From an uncultured Acetobacteraceae bacterium (GTDB taxonomy: Bacteria; Pseudomonadota; Alphaproteobacteria; Acetobacterales; Acetobacteraceae): a stretch of 52,668 nt of DNA. Shown piece after piece: positions 17,001 through 26,068 of this stretch; the stretch's first letter is position 1, and the number at the start of each line of letters is the position of its first letter. The stretch spans positions 1 to 52,668 of the forward strand of contig CAIXDS010000083.1 of the NCBI GenBank assembly GCA_903918195.1, read 5' to 3'. A program made the translations under genes and the position numbers. The notes beneath the pieces are model-generated. The model did not search any database. It saw only the letters and a list, made by a program, of their open reading frames with translations, and was not told where the DNA came from.

Positions 17001-18158
17001 ATGATCAAGAACGTCGTCATCGCCGGCGCCGGATTGGGCGGACTGGCCACTGCGATCGCCCTCCGCCGGCACGGCATCGACGCCCGCATCTACGAAAAGG
17101 CGCGAGAACTGAGGCCCGTCGGGGCGGGTCTGTCGCTGGCTCCGAACGGGCTGACGGCGCTGGAGGCAATCGTTCCCGGGATTGTCGGCTCGCTCAAGGT
17201 GTTGGGGAGTGAGGTGAGCAGCGCGCGGGTGAGGAAAAGCAATGGAGATTTGATTGCAGAAAACAGCATCACCTTCCTGGCAAAATACCGGCAACCGATG
17301 TTGAACATACGCTGGTCGTTCCTTCAGGAAACCCTGGCGGCTTTTCTCGAACCTGGGGTCGTACACCTCAATCGCCGGTTGACCGGTTTTGAACAAAACA
17401 AGGATAAAGTCGAAATCGTGTTCGACAACGGGGAAAAGGTCACGGCTGATCTCCTGATCGGGGCGGACGGCATCAATTCAGCCGTCCGGCAGAGTCTCGC
17501 AGGTGACGGGCCTCCCCGCTACGCCGGGCGTCTGTCCTGGCGTGCCGTCATCAGGTACGAGCACGCGCTGTTGCGTCCCAATGAAGTCACCTTCATGGCC
17601 GGACCGGACGGCAAGAATTTCGCGATTTTCGATGTCGGCGGCGGATACATCTTCTGGAGCGCCGGCGCGCTGTCATCCGATGATTCGGTTTCCGGGAACG
17701 CCGCCGAGGCGAAACGCCGCGTGCAGCAGGTTTTTGCCGGATGGGCCTCGCCCGCCGACACGATCCTGGAAGCAACCGACGCCGCAAACATCGTCGAACG
17801 GCCGATCTACGACAGGATGCCGTTAACAGGCTGGAGCCGCGGACGGGTCACGCTGCTCGGCGATGCCGCCCATGCGATGGTACCGGCGCTCGGACAGGGC
17901 GCGAACACCGCCTTCGAAGATGCCGGGGAACTCGCGCAGTTGCTGGCGCGTCAACCCGGCGTTGAAGAGGCGCTCGCACGTTACGACACCAGCCGCATCT
18001 ACCGCACGCAGATCATTCATGCCCGCAGCGCCCTGCAGGGCAACCGGTACTACGAACCCGATGTCGAAAAATTCGTCCGCGGGGTGCTCGAACAGGCCAA
18101 CGCGGATCAGACCGCGTTCGAGGACTGGCTTTATTCCTACATCCCACCCGTGCATTGA
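17001..18158 (+). CDS. FAD-dependent monooxygenase (UbiH/PHBH type)
   Basis: A 385-residue aromatic-type flavin monooxygenase using NAD(P)H and oxygen. It shows the N-terminal FAD motif VIAGAGLGGLATAIALRRHG (about 5-25), the second FAD segment LLIGADGINSAVRQ with the DG motif (about 155), and RVTLLGDAAHAMVPALGQGA near 290, all diagnostic of the family. Trp, Phe and Tyr near the end shape the active site. The ATG at 17001 is preceded by GGGGGGACC; longer in-frame starts are less likely. It converges with the SDR gene 12 bases downstream. The substrate is unknown. Confidence 0.92.
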   Translation: MIKNVVIAGAGLGGLATAIALRRHGIDARIYEKARELRPVGAGLSLAPNGLTALEAIVPGIVGSLKVLGSEVSSARVRKSNGDLIAENSITFLAKYRQPMLNIRWSFLQETLAAFLEPGVVHLNRRLTGFEQNKDKVEIVFDNGEKVTADLLIGADGINSAVRQSLAGDGPPRYAGRLSWRAVIRYEHALLRPNEVTFMAGPDGKNFAIFDVGGGYIFWSAGALSSDDSVSGNAAEAKRRVQQVFAGWASPADTILEATDAANIVERPIYDRMPLTGWSRGRVTLLGDAAHAMVPALGQGANTAFEDAGELAQLLARQPGVEEALARYDTSRIYRTQIIHARSALQGNRYYEPDVEKFVRGVLEQANADQTAFEDWLYSYIPPVH

Positions 18159-18170
18159 CGGCGACGACAC

Positions 18171-19103
18171 TCAGGCACCGTCGCCGAAGACCACCCCGGT
18201 CAGGCGTTGCGATGCGTCCCACAGGCTGGCGGCGGTCGCCGCATCCCGGGCCTGCGGCGGCAGTCGCGTCGGGGCGGGCGGGCCGCTCAGGAACATGCCG
18301 GACGGTCCGTAATACCCACCGCCCGCCGCATCCGGCGCCGTGGCGGCAAACAGGATCGGCCGCGCGCCGGCGGACGCCGACTGGCCGAGGACCGGCGCGA
18401 GCAGTTCGGCGACGCGCCACAGACCTCGTACGCGGCCGTCCCCGGCCGGCCCGTTGGCAATGATGTCGGTGCGCGCCCACCCCGGATGGGCGGCGATGCC
18501 GAGCAGACCCCAGCCGCCGGCGTCGCTGCGCCGCTGCAACTCCAGAGCGAACATCAGCATCGCCAGCTTGGAGTGCGCATAGTCCCGCATCGGCGCGTAG
18601 CCACCGCCTTCCGGCATGCCGTCGCGGCCAATGGCGCCCTGCCAGCTGGCCAGGCTGCTCACGTTGACCACGCGGGCCTTTCGGCCGCGCAGGAGCGGCA
18701 GCAGGCGCGCGGTCAGGGCGAAATGGCCAAGGTAGTTGGTGCCAAACTGCCGCTCGAAGCCGTCTTCGGTTTCCTGCCGGTGCGGCAGAGCCATGATACC
18801 AGCGTTGTTGACCAGCACGTCGATCCCGCGTCCGGCGGCGAGCAGCCGCTCCGCGCAGGCAGCGACCGAACGCAGCGACCCCAGGTCGAGGCTCTCGAAG
18901 CTGACACCGGCGCCCGGATGTGCCGCCCGGATTCGCTGCAGCGCGGCCGCCCCCTTGCGGTCGTTGCGGCTGGCCAGCACGACCTCGGCGCCGTGCCTGG
19001 CCAGGGCGAACGCCGTCTCATAGCCGATCCCGCCGGTGGCGCCGGTGACGACGGCAAGCCGTCCATGCTGCGAGGGGATATCGGCTTCCGTCCAACCGGT
19101 CAT
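18171..19103 (-). CDS. Short-chain dehydrogenase/reductase
   Basis: A 310-residue classical-to-extended SDR resembling retinol/protochlorophyllide-type reductases. The cofactor motif is VVTGATGGIGYETAFALARHG (TGxxxGIG), then LVNNAGIM, the catalytic Ser in VNVSSLAS and the YAHSK catalytic Tyr-Lys pair. An NADP preference is suggested by the ASRNDRK after beta-2. The gene follows the methyltransferase gene on the same strand (38 bases), so the pair probably formed an operon. Confidence 0.92.
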   Translation of the reverse strand: MTGWTEADIPSQHGRLAVVTGATGGIGYETAFALARHGAEVVLASRNDRKGAAALQRIRAAHPGAGVSFESLDLGSLRSVAACAERLLAAGRGIDVLVNNAGIMALPHRQETEDGFERQFGTNYLGHFALTARLLPLLRGRKARVVNVSSLASWQGAIGRDGMPEGGGYAPMRDYAHSKLAMLMFALELQRRSDAGGWGLLGIAAHPGWARTDIIANGPAGDGRVRGLWRVAELLAPVLGQSASAGARPILFAATAPDAAGGGYYGPSGMFLSGPPAPTRLPPQARDAATAASLWDASQRLTGVVFGDGA

Positions 19104-19141
19104 GCTCGGGTCTCCGCGTCAGGGGGGCGTGGCCGGGCCGG

Positions 19142-19939
19142 TCAGGCGGGCGGGCGTGCGGCGGCCAGCACATAGTCGAAGGCGCTGTAGACGGTGTCGG
19201 CGTCCAGGCGCAGCAGCAGCTGGTAGGGAAGCCGTCCGCCCGCAGCTTGCCGGCATAGACCTCGCGACGGTCGGCGTTGGCTTGCGGGACGGCGAAGGTG
19301 CGCGCAAAGGCAGCCCAGGTGAATTCCTGCACCCGGCGGCGGAAGCCGCCCGGCTCGGGCGCATTGCGGATCACGTCGGCCAGCACGAGGTGCCCGCCCG
19401 GCCGCAACACCCGAAACGCTTCGGCGAAGAAGTGCTCGCGCGTGTCGAAATGAAACGCGCATTCGACCGCGGTAACGATGTCGCACGAGGCGTCGGCAAG
19501 CGGCATCGCGGTGGCCGAGCCTTCCAACAGCTCGATCGGGTCCGCCAGGCCGAGCTGGGCGACACGGGCGTGGCGAGGCGGACCGGCGAGGGAGTCACGT
19601 TCAGGCCGGTGATGCGCCGCGGGGCAAAACGCTGCATCCACAGCACGTCCTGGTCGGCGAAACCGAAGCCGACATCGACGACCTCGTCATCACCTCCCAT
19701 CGCCGCGGTGTTGCCGACCAGCGCGGCGAGGGCCTCGCAAGCCTGGTCGATGGTGCGCGCCGTCTTCCAGTAGCCGAGGTTCAAGTAGAGCCCGCGCGCA
19801 GTGCAGGCGTTGGTCAAGACCAACTCGTAGGTGTCCCGCGCGCTCATCGGCCGGAACGCGGTGTAGGCCCACAGCACATAGTCCAGCGCCTCGCGCAGCC
19901 GGCCGCGAGCGGGCCTACGGTTTCGCTTGTTATCATCAT
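19142..19939 (-). pseudogene. SAM-dependent methyltransferase with three frameshifts
   Basis: The pieces form a UbiE-like class I methyltransferase of about 265 residues. ARDTYELVLTNACTARGLYL and VVDVGFGFADQD (SAM motif I) lie in one frame, VAQLGLADPIELLEGSATAM and RPGGHLVLADVIRN in a second, LPYQLLLRLDADTVYSAF in a third, and the first 20 residues (MMITSETVGPLA) in another. Each shift is consistent with one missing base in GC-rich runs (near 19890, 19585 and 19225). Either the gene is decaying or the assembly has indels here. The start is ATGATGATA with GGAG just upstream. Confidence 0.75.
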
Positions 19940-20105
19940 ATCATGCTCCGGCCCTACCGACCCGCGTGACATGGGCGCCTCCGGCCGCAGCGCAATGCAT
20001 CCGCCGCGGCGCGCGGCTGCCGTCTCCTGGTGCAGCGCTCGCGACACCGGCCCCCTTGCTGATCCCTGGCTGATCCCTGGTCTTTCCACAGCGCTCGCCG
20101 CCTAG

Positions 20106-20120
20106 TACCAATTTTTGGTA
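20106..20120. promoter_or_regulatory. Palindrome, possible operator
   Basis: TACCAATTTTTGGTA is a perfect 6-bp inverted repeat with a 3-base centre. The TACCA-N5-TGGTA spacing is of the kind bound by dimeric regulators such as GntR-type proteins. It lies in the 260-base AT-richer region upstream of the methyltransferase gene. A second repeat, ATCGGT and ACCGAT, follows at 20137-20159. Confidence 0.4.
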
Positions 20121-20202
20121 TAAGCACGCTCAGGGGATCGGTGATGAGCAAAAACCGATAATGTCTTTCCTCAAATAGTGCCATGGAAGCGGGTCTAAAA
20201 CG

Positions 20203-20424
20203 CTTACCTTTACCCGCATCGTGGCAAAGCCCTGCGCTATTATAGAACGACATCATGTCGATCCGCAGCCGAGCGCCGAAAATGGCAGATTTTCCAAATG
20301 CCCGTTGCGAAAGCGGGCGTATGCTGCACCTGCGTTCCAAGGGGCTTCCCTCAGCTACGGCGCACAGATTGCTAGGCTAACATAATGATAAAATTGTATC
20401 TTTCTAGATGCGGGTAAAGGTAAG
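20203..20424 (-). mobile_element. MITE-A copy 2, 222 bp, inverted
   Basis: The element has the same 17-bp inverted termini as copy 1 and is in the opposite orientation. The 10-bp target duplication GTCTAAAACG is perfect (20193-20202 and 20425-20434). The two copies differ at only about 3 of 222 bases, so both insertions are recent. Because each copy has its own target duplication, they inserted separately and do not form the ends of one composite transposon. Confidence 0.93.
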
Positions 20425-20589
20425 GTCTAAAACGCGCCGATCTGTGGGGGTGGGTTCGCCGCCGAGGCGGCCCCCAGCGCGTTAGAGCAACCGCCAATCT
20501 GGCGGCGCTCCGCGCGAAGGATGGGCCGTCCTTCTGGGAAATGGTCGCGCGTTGAGCTAGGGTGCTGCTCGGCACGTCGAGGATCCGAG

Positions 20590-21069
20590 ATGACGCTCAC
20601 CATCATCGTCGCAGCGAGCATAACCATTCTTGTCCTTGGGATCGGCGCAACGATCACCACGGTCGGCGCTTGGTATCGCAGTCTGCGCAAGCCGGTATGG
20701 AATCCGCCCGAATGGGTGTTCGGACCAGCCTGGGCGGTGATTCTCGGGCTCGCCGCGTGGGCCGGTGTGCTGGCTTGGACCCAAGCGCCCGATGCGGGAG
20801 CGCAGCTTCGCATCGGCGTTTTGTTCGGCGTGAACATTGTCCTGCACCTGCTCTGGACCCCGCTGTTTTTCAATCTCCGGCGCCCCGACTGGGCTTTGAT
20901 CGAGGTGGCGTTCCTCTGGCTTTCAGTCGTCGCGCTGATGGTTGCTCTTGCACCCATCGCGCCGCTGGCGATCTGGCTGCTTCTGCCATACCTGCTTTGG
21001 GTGGCCTTCGCGGCTTTTCTCAATCTCACCATTGTCCGGATGAACCCGCCATTCGGGTCTGCCGCCTAG
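20590..21069 (+). CDS. tspO: TspO/MBR family tryptophan-rich sensory protein
   Basis: A 159-residue inner-membrane protein with five hydrophobic helices, the full TspO length. The signature loop WYRSLRKPVWNPPEWVFGPA is exact for the family, and Trp residues are frequent. TspO binds porphyrins and tetrapyrrole intermediates; in Rhodobacter it modulates pigment gene expression in response to oxygen. The ATG at 20590 follows GAGGATCCG. It lies just downstream of MITE-A copy 2, which may affect its promoter. Confidence 0.95.
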   Translation: MTLTIIVAASITILVLGIGATITTVGAWYRSLRKPVWNPPEWVFGPAWAVILGLAAWAGVLAWTQAPDAGAQLRIGVLFGVNIVLHLLWTPLFFNLRRPDWALIEVAFLWLSVVALMVALAPIAPLAIWLLLPYLLWVAFAAFLNLTIVRMNPPFGSAA

Positions 21070-21113
21070 CGAGCAGGCAGCGCGGGCAAGGCCGACGTTG
21101 CTGGTCTCTGCGC

Positions 21114-21314
21114 TCATCGGTTGAGCAGCCAGAGAAGCAGCGAGAGCGAGACGCTGATGAGCAACCCAGTCGTAATCGGCGCGTAGAAGGTGAAGCTGCT
21201 GCGCCGGATCAGGATGTCGCCGGGAAGTCGGCCGAGGCCGAGGCGGTCGAGCAACGGCCACAGCACGCCGACCGCGACGATGACAAGCCCGACAACGACC
21301 AGGGTTCGCGACAT
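21114..21314 (-). CDS. DUF2905 membrane protein
   Basis: A 66-residue protein with two membrane helices separated by LGLGRLPGDILIRRSSFTFY, the hallmark of DUF2905. It lies convergent to tspO. The start is taken at the ATG before SRTLVVVGL; the longer in-frame start adds only basic residues. The function is unknown. Confidence 0.85.
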   Translation of the reverse strand: MSRTLVVVGLVIVAVGVLWPLLDRLGLGRLPGDILIRRSSFTFYAPITTGLLISVSLSLLLWLLNR

Positions 21315-21463
21315 GGGACGGCACCGGCGAGAACGCACTATCAAGCGGATGGAACTTATCCCTCACATTGTGACGCGCTCAACCTCTGTGGCGGCGTTCG
21401 GTCAGGGGCAGACGGCTGTTATCGCGGCTTGCCGACGGTGGCCATCGTCCCCACCCTCTTACG

Positions 21464-21676
21464 ATGTTCGTCGTCACCGAGGCCGATGCTGCTGCGATTC
21501 GGGCTGCCTTTGACCAGGAGGGCGAGCTGTCGGCTGCGATCGAGCTTCGCCGACGGTTCCCAGTGGTCACAGACAACGCGAAGGCACGGGCGTGCGCGCG
21601 GACCATCGCCGGCTGGAAGCCGCTGCCAGAGCCCACCGGTTCAGTGACGCGGTTGCGTCCCCGGAAGGACAGCTAG
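21464..21676 (+). CDS. Small conserved hypothetical protein
   Basis: A 70-residue soluble protein starting MFVVTEADAAAIRAAFDQEG, with ELRRRFPVVTDNAKARACAR. I recall similar short proteins near mobile elements of alphaproteobacteria, without known function. The frame uses normal codons and ends just before IS91 remnants. No clear ribosome site precedes it. Confidence 0.55.
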   Translation: MFVVTEADAAAIRAAFDQEGELSAAIELRRRFPVVTDNAKARACARTIAGWKPLPEPTGSVTRLRPRKDS

Positions 21677-22195
21677 CGCCGTCGCTGGGTGCGACACAGA
21701 GCGCCGCCGGCGATCCGCCGTGTCAGATAACCTGAAAACTTTCGGCGAGTTCCATCGTACCCTTCTCCGAATATCACGCATGGTGACGAAGTGCGTTTTT
21801 CGCTTGGCGGCGCGCCACACGACGCCGGGGATGAGCGCACGCGGGTGGCTGGTGCGCCGGTAAGCGAAAAACGTGTTGGGCTCAACCTCCGCCCGGAATC
21901 GTCTATGGGGATTGTATCCATGGCACCGATTGAAGAGGTGCGCTGCGAGTTGGTGTGGCGGGTTCGTGCGGCCGCGGTGGCGGGTGCAATTGACTGCACG
22001 CACGCTGGCGGTCGGTTCATCGGAGACGTGACGCCGTTTGCGGAAACTGCTGACGTGCCGGCAACCGACCTGGCACCGCCCAAAACACGCCGGGAGGCGC
22101 CGTGGTCGGCGGTGCCTGGCAGGCCAGAGCGGACAGGTGGCGACGAAGGCTGGGTCATGAGCTGCCGCACCACATGGGAGGGCGTGGCGGCGGCG

Positions 22196-22497
22196 TACCA
22201 CAGGTCACCATCCGGCCACCGCAGCAGGGGGGCAGGGCTCGCCGTCCTGACCGGTAAGGTCGCGCAGGCGATCCTGCCAGCGCTGCGGGGATGGATCGTC
22301 TGGCGGCGGTGGCGGCACGGCGAGCAGTTCGCGGCGGAGGCGAGCCAGGCGGTGCGATGGCAGTTAGCGAGGAAGCCGTCGGGCACGGTGTACTGCAGGA
22401 AGCGGCGGATGAACTCGTCGGCCTCCAGCGTCATAACCTTGGTCTTGCCGTCCTGGCCGGACCGAACGAATGTGTCTTCTGGCACGTCTAAGGACAT
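22196..22497 (-). pseudogene. Second IS91-family transposase remnant
   Basis: The segment RSGQDGKTKVMTLEADEFIR, RRFLQYTVPDGF is nearly the same as the IS91 piece at 16500, followed by a degenerate LANCHRTAW stretch where the HRIRxxGxLA region has lost about eight residues. Beyond 22200 the similarity fades; 21700-22200 may hold more decayed IS91 sequence. The remnant is non-functional. Confidence 0.6.
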
Positions 22498-22688
22498 TCT
22501 GCGTGTGCATCAATGAGATGGCGGAAAACAGATGATTCCCCATAAATGCCACTCTTCGACGTGAAGAGCCAGAAACGGGTCGAATTTCTGTACGAAAAAC
22601 CCCGTCGGAAAGGGGATTCGTATAGAAACCACGAGGCGAAGGTTTTCCAACAGGTTATTCGTTCTTGTTCTATACTCTTATGCGTACC

Positions 22689-22820
22689 GAGACCGTCCAG
22701 TTTCTGGGGCGCTGGCCGGTCAATCCGACAAGCTGGGCAGGCGAGATGGAAAACACTGTGGATGGCCGGGGGCGCCGCGGCGTGCTGGCTTGGTGCTCCC
22801 CCCAGAAACTGGACTGTCTG
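22689..22820. mobile_element. MITE-B copy 1, about 132 bp
   Basis: Imperfect inverted termini of about 20 bases (GAGACCGTCCAGTTTCTGGG at 22689 and the complement of CAGACAGTCCAGTTTCTGGG ending at 22820) bound a short non-coding core. A related element of nearly the same length lies inverted at 29472-29607, with matching core sequence including TCCGACAAGC and GGCAGGCGAGA. No convincing target duplication was found. Confidence 0.65.
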
Positions 22821-23056
22821 TACGTTCGTTTGCGGACGCTGCGGCGAGCCGGGCCGCGTCCAACCGAACCTGGCGGCACTTCCAAGGAGCGCGGTGCGCT
22901 CCGCGCAGCCGGCTGCCGCTCCTGCCCCGTCTCACGACCTCACCATCACCAGCCGGCGATCGCTTGGGCGGGCGCCGGGACGCAGCCGACGCTTTCTGGT
23001 TGTCCACCCGCGCATCAAGCCCTTTCCCGTGTAAACACCTCCCGTCGAGAAGGTGC

Positions 23057-24355
23057 ATGGCATCCCATATCGTTATTGCGACCTTTGGATCCCTTGGCGA
23101 CTTGCACCCCTATCTTGCGTTGGGCGCGGGGCTGCAGGTGCGCGGCCACACCGTCACGATCGCCACCAGTTCGGCACACCGGGCGCGGGTGGAAGCGGCG
23201 GGACTCACGTGGCGGCGCATGCGACCCGAAATGCCGGATGACCCGGGGCTCGAAGCGGAATTCATGGACCCTCGGACCGGATCCGAGATCCTGTTCCGCC
23301 GCCTTGTCGCTCCGGCGGTCGCTGACAGCTACGCGGATCTGCAGGAGGCCACACGCGCCGCCGATCTCCTGGTTTCGACGCCCCTGTCCATTGCCGCGCC
23401 GTTGCTGGCCGAGACAGCAGGGCTGCCGTGGATATCGGCGCTGCTCCAACCGATGGGCTTTTTTTCGGCTTATGATTTTCCGGTTTTGTCCGGGGCCCGG
23501 CGCCTGACCGCCGCGCTGCACCCACTTGGACCCCTGGTCGGGAGACCAATGCGGCGACTCGCCCGTGAGGCAGCCGGTCCATGGAGTGAGCCGGTCCGCG
23601 CCTTGCGCCGGACCCTGGGCTTGCCTGTCCCCGGGCCGGACCCGCTGTTCGAGGGACAGCATTCGCCCACCCTGGTCTTGGCGATGTTTTCCCGGCTTCT
23701 TGCCCACCCCCAGCCGGACTGGCCGCCACATGCCCACGTCATCGGCCCGCTCTTCTGGGACGAGGCCGCGGCGACTGGAAAGCCGCGCCCGGATCTCGAT
23801 CGATTCCTCGCCGCCGGCCCGCCCCCCATCGTGTTCACCCTTGGCTCGGCCGCGGTGAACGCCGCCGGGCGGTTCTATGCGGAAAGCCTCGCCGCTGCCA
23901 TGGCGCTCGGACGGAGAGCGCTCTTCCTGGTGGGAGCGGCTCCCGCCAACCTCGCCCAGTTGCCGGACCCATTGCCGGAGGGAATGCTCGCTCTGCCGTA
24001 CGTTCCGCACGCGCGGGTGTTCGCGGCGTCCGCGGCGATCGTGCATCAGGCCGGCAGCGGCACGCTGGCTGAGGCACTGCGCGCCGGGCGTCCCATGCTG
24101 GCCGTCCCCTTCGGCCATGACCAGCCTGACAACGCGGCGCGCGCGAAACGTCTGGGCGTTGCACGCGTCGTGCCGGCTGCGCGCTACACCGCCGCCGCCG
24201 CCGAGCATGCATTGCGCCGTCTGCTGATGAGTGCGGGCGCGGCGGAACGCGCTGCCGCTGTCGGGCGTAAGGTGTGGGCCGAGGACGGCGTGGGCCGTGC
24301 CTGCAGCCTGATCGAGGCCATTCTGCAAGGTGACCGACGCTCTGGTCCCAAATAA
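23057..24355 (+). CDS. GT1-family glycosyltransferase (UGT/MGT type)
   Basis: A 432-residue GT-B glycosyltransferase. The N-terminal acceptor domain starts HIVIATFGSLGDLHPYLALG, and the C-terminal nucleotide-sugar domain has IVFTLGSAAVN, then the donor-binding motif HQAGSGTLAEALRAGRPMLA and PFGHDQPDNAAR. This is the pattern of enzymes that transfer sugars from UDP or TDP donors to lipids, sterols or natural products. The ATG at 23057 has AGAAGG seven bases upstream. It stands alone; the donor and acceptor are not predictable. Confidence 0.9.
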   Translation: MASHIVIATFGSLGDLHPYLALGAGLQVRGHTVTIATSSAHRARVEAAGLTWRRMRPEMPDDPGLEAEFMDPRTGSEILFRRLVAPAVADSYADLQEATRAADLLVSTPLSIAAPLLAETAGLPWISALLQPMGFFSAYDFPVLSGARRLTAALHPLGPLVGRPMRRLAREAAGPWSEPVRALRRTLGLPVPGPDPLFEGQHSPTLVLAMFSRLLAHPQPDWPPHAHVIGPLFWDEAAATGKPRPDLDRFLAAGPPPIVFTLGSAAVNAAGRFYAESLAAAMALGRRALFLVGAAPANLAQLPDPLPEGMLALPYVPHARVFAASAAIVHQAGSGTLAEALRAGRPMLAVPFGHDQPDNAARAKRLGVARVVPAARYTAAAAEHALRRLLMSAGAAERAAAVGRKVWAEDGVGRACSLIEAILQGDRRSGPK

Positions 24356-24670
24356 GTCTTGCGTAGTCCTGACAGCCGATCGTTGAGGGTCCTGGGCGCG
24401 TGTTACACATCGCCGGAGTGCCGGTCCAGCGGCAGCCAGAACGCCTCCGCAATACCAACCGCCCTGCCCGAGCCGCAGGCAAGGCACTGCTACATGAGGC
24501 GCGTCTCGGTCAGATCGTTTGCCAAGCAGGTCGCATGACGGCTGAGTTCAGCATCTCAACGGGTTCGCACGTCATCGACGTCCAGCCACATTGGTCGCTA
24601 TCACCCCCGATCCTGCCGGGAGCCGCGATCGGGGGTCGACGATAGGCCCTCAATTCTGCTGCACTCCCGC
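24356..24670. other. Intergenic stretch, no recognised gene
   Basis: These 315 bases lie between the glycosyltransferase stop and the hydrolase start. I see no credible frame, repeat or RNA. The region presumably contains the hydrolase promoter. Confidence 0.5.
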
Positions 24671-26068
24671 ATGGAGAGACGGGGGTGCGGGCGCGCGGTG
24701 GGGTACTCGACAACGACGGTCTATCTGGTGCACGGCATGTGGGGAAGAGGGCTGTTTCCCCGTGTGCGCCCGAGGAAGGTGCCGCGCTGGTTCGAGAGGG
24801 ACTCCGCGTTCTTCCGGCAACTGACGGCGGAACTCGGGGGCGAGTCCCCTTCACTGGAGGTCGTCCCGTTTAACTGGAGCGGGGCGAACTCCCTGGTGGA
24901 GCGCTACGAAGCGGCGGCGGAGCTGGCGTCCCGGATCGAGGAGGGTCTGCACCCCCTGGTGAGGACCAGGGTGGTAATCTTGGGCCACAGCCATGGCGGC
25001 AGCGTCGCCCTGATGGCAAGCCACATGCTCCGGGGCAGCATCGACCGCGGGGCGGTGTCCGTCGACGTGGTTACGCTGGCCACGCCGTTCGTGCGGCTGG
25101 TCCCGGCGCAGGCGACGGGCTGGCCGGGGAACGGGCCGACCATACTCAGCGTGGCCATCGCGGCCTACCTCGTATTCGTCCACCTGTGGCATCTCGATCC
25201 ATTGCGGCGCGCCGCGTCGTACGTGAGCACGACGCTCCCCAAGGCGCTGCTCGGCCCGACCTTACTGCTGTCTCTCACCCTGCTAGCCCTGCTCATCGAC
25301 TTGGCTTGCGCGCCGTTCATCGGCCTTCCCGAGTCGGGTTCGTCGATCGGCGGCGCGCGGCTCCAGAAATATGCATTGAGGCGACGGGACTGCCTCCTCG
25401 CGCATTGCCCCCAAACCCCCGTCGGGGAGGGCACGAGGCTGCTGGTAGTCAGGGGGTTCAACGACGAGGCGAACATGGCCCTCGTCGCAGGCTCCATAGG
25501 CAACTGGCTTTCCTCTTGGGTCCGCTGCATCGGCGGTGTCACGATCATCCAGCTCATGACACCCCGAAAATGGCCCCTCATCCTCCTCGCCGCCGCGGCA
25601 CTGCTGCTGGGGACGCTGCTTGACCGGGTCGAGCTTATTCCGTGGCACCTCGCCGGGCCGACTCTGGGGTCACTCGTCGTAACCGCGTTCTGCTCGATGC
25701 TTGCCGCCGGACCGCTAAAGTGCGTTTACGGTCGCGAGCTGTTCTTCTGGTCGAATTTCGTGGAGGTCTCCGCGGACTCCGTCCCAGATGTGAGCGGTGC
25801 CGTAGACGTGCTGACCTTGCTGCCGATCCTCCAGCAAGACGACCCGCTGCTGCCGAAGTGGCGAACCCGGCACAGCCTCCACGAGAGCAAGGAGTGCGTT
25901 GAGGCCGTGGTCGACTGGATCTCGAGGCGGCCCCAGGTTACGGACCCTAACGCTGGTCACTCGCGGGCCATCGAGACCGTCCAGAAGCCGGGGATGATCC
26001 GGATTACACCGCATGCCAGAATGGCATCTCGTTCCGACACACTGCCTTGCAAGCCAAACACGGGATAA
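24671..26068 (+). CDS. Membrane-associated alpha/beta hydrolase
   Basis: A 465-residue protein. It begins as an alpha/beta hydrolase: YLVHGMWGRGLF supplies the oxyanion-type HG motif and VVILGHSHGGSVALMASHML the nucleophile elbow with Ser in GHSHGG. Two pairs of hydrophobic segments follow (about residues 155-225 and 295-355) and separate off a C-terminal soluble part. The catalytic Asp and His cannot be fixed with certainty; a conserved-looking RTRHSLHESKE near residue 400 could hold the His. Such GHSHGG proteins are usually lipases or esterases, sometimes effectors. The stop codon lies inside the terminal repeat of the insertion sequence at 26063, so the natural C-terminus may have been lost. 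Confidence 0.75.
   Translation: MERRGCGRAVGYSTTTVYLVHGMWGRGLFPRVRPRKVPRWFERDSAFFRQLTAELGGESPSLEVVPFNWSGANSLVERYEAAAELASRIEEGLHPLVRTRVVILGHSHGGSVALMASHMLRGSIDRGAVSVDVVTLATPFVRLVPAQATGWPGNGPTILSVAIAAYLVFVHLWHLDPLRRAASYVSTTLPKALLGPTLLLSLTLLALLIDLACAPFIGLPESGSSIGGARLQKYALRRRDCLLAHCPQTPVGEGTRLLVVRGFNDEANMALVAGSIGNWLSSWVRCIGGVTIIQLMTPRKWPLILLAAAALLLGTLLDRVELIPWHLAGPTLGSLVVTAFCSMLAAGPLKCVYGRELFFWSNFVEVSADSVPDVSGAVDVLTLLPILQQDDPLLPKWRTRHSLHESKECVEAVVDWISRRPQVTDPNAGHSRAIETVQKPGMIRITPHARMASRSDTLPCKPNTG

Noticed and set aside
15952..20424. The two MITE-A copies as ends of a 4.5-kb composite transposon
   Set aside because: Each copy has its own perfect but different 10-bp duplication, which shows two independent insertions.
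17001..24355. A natural-product cluster (FAD monooxygenase, SDR, methyltransferase, glycosyltransferase)
   Set aside because: Only SDR and methyltransferase are likely co-transcribed; the others are on different strands, separated by MITEs, TspO and IS91 remnants, and no scaffold-making synthase is present.
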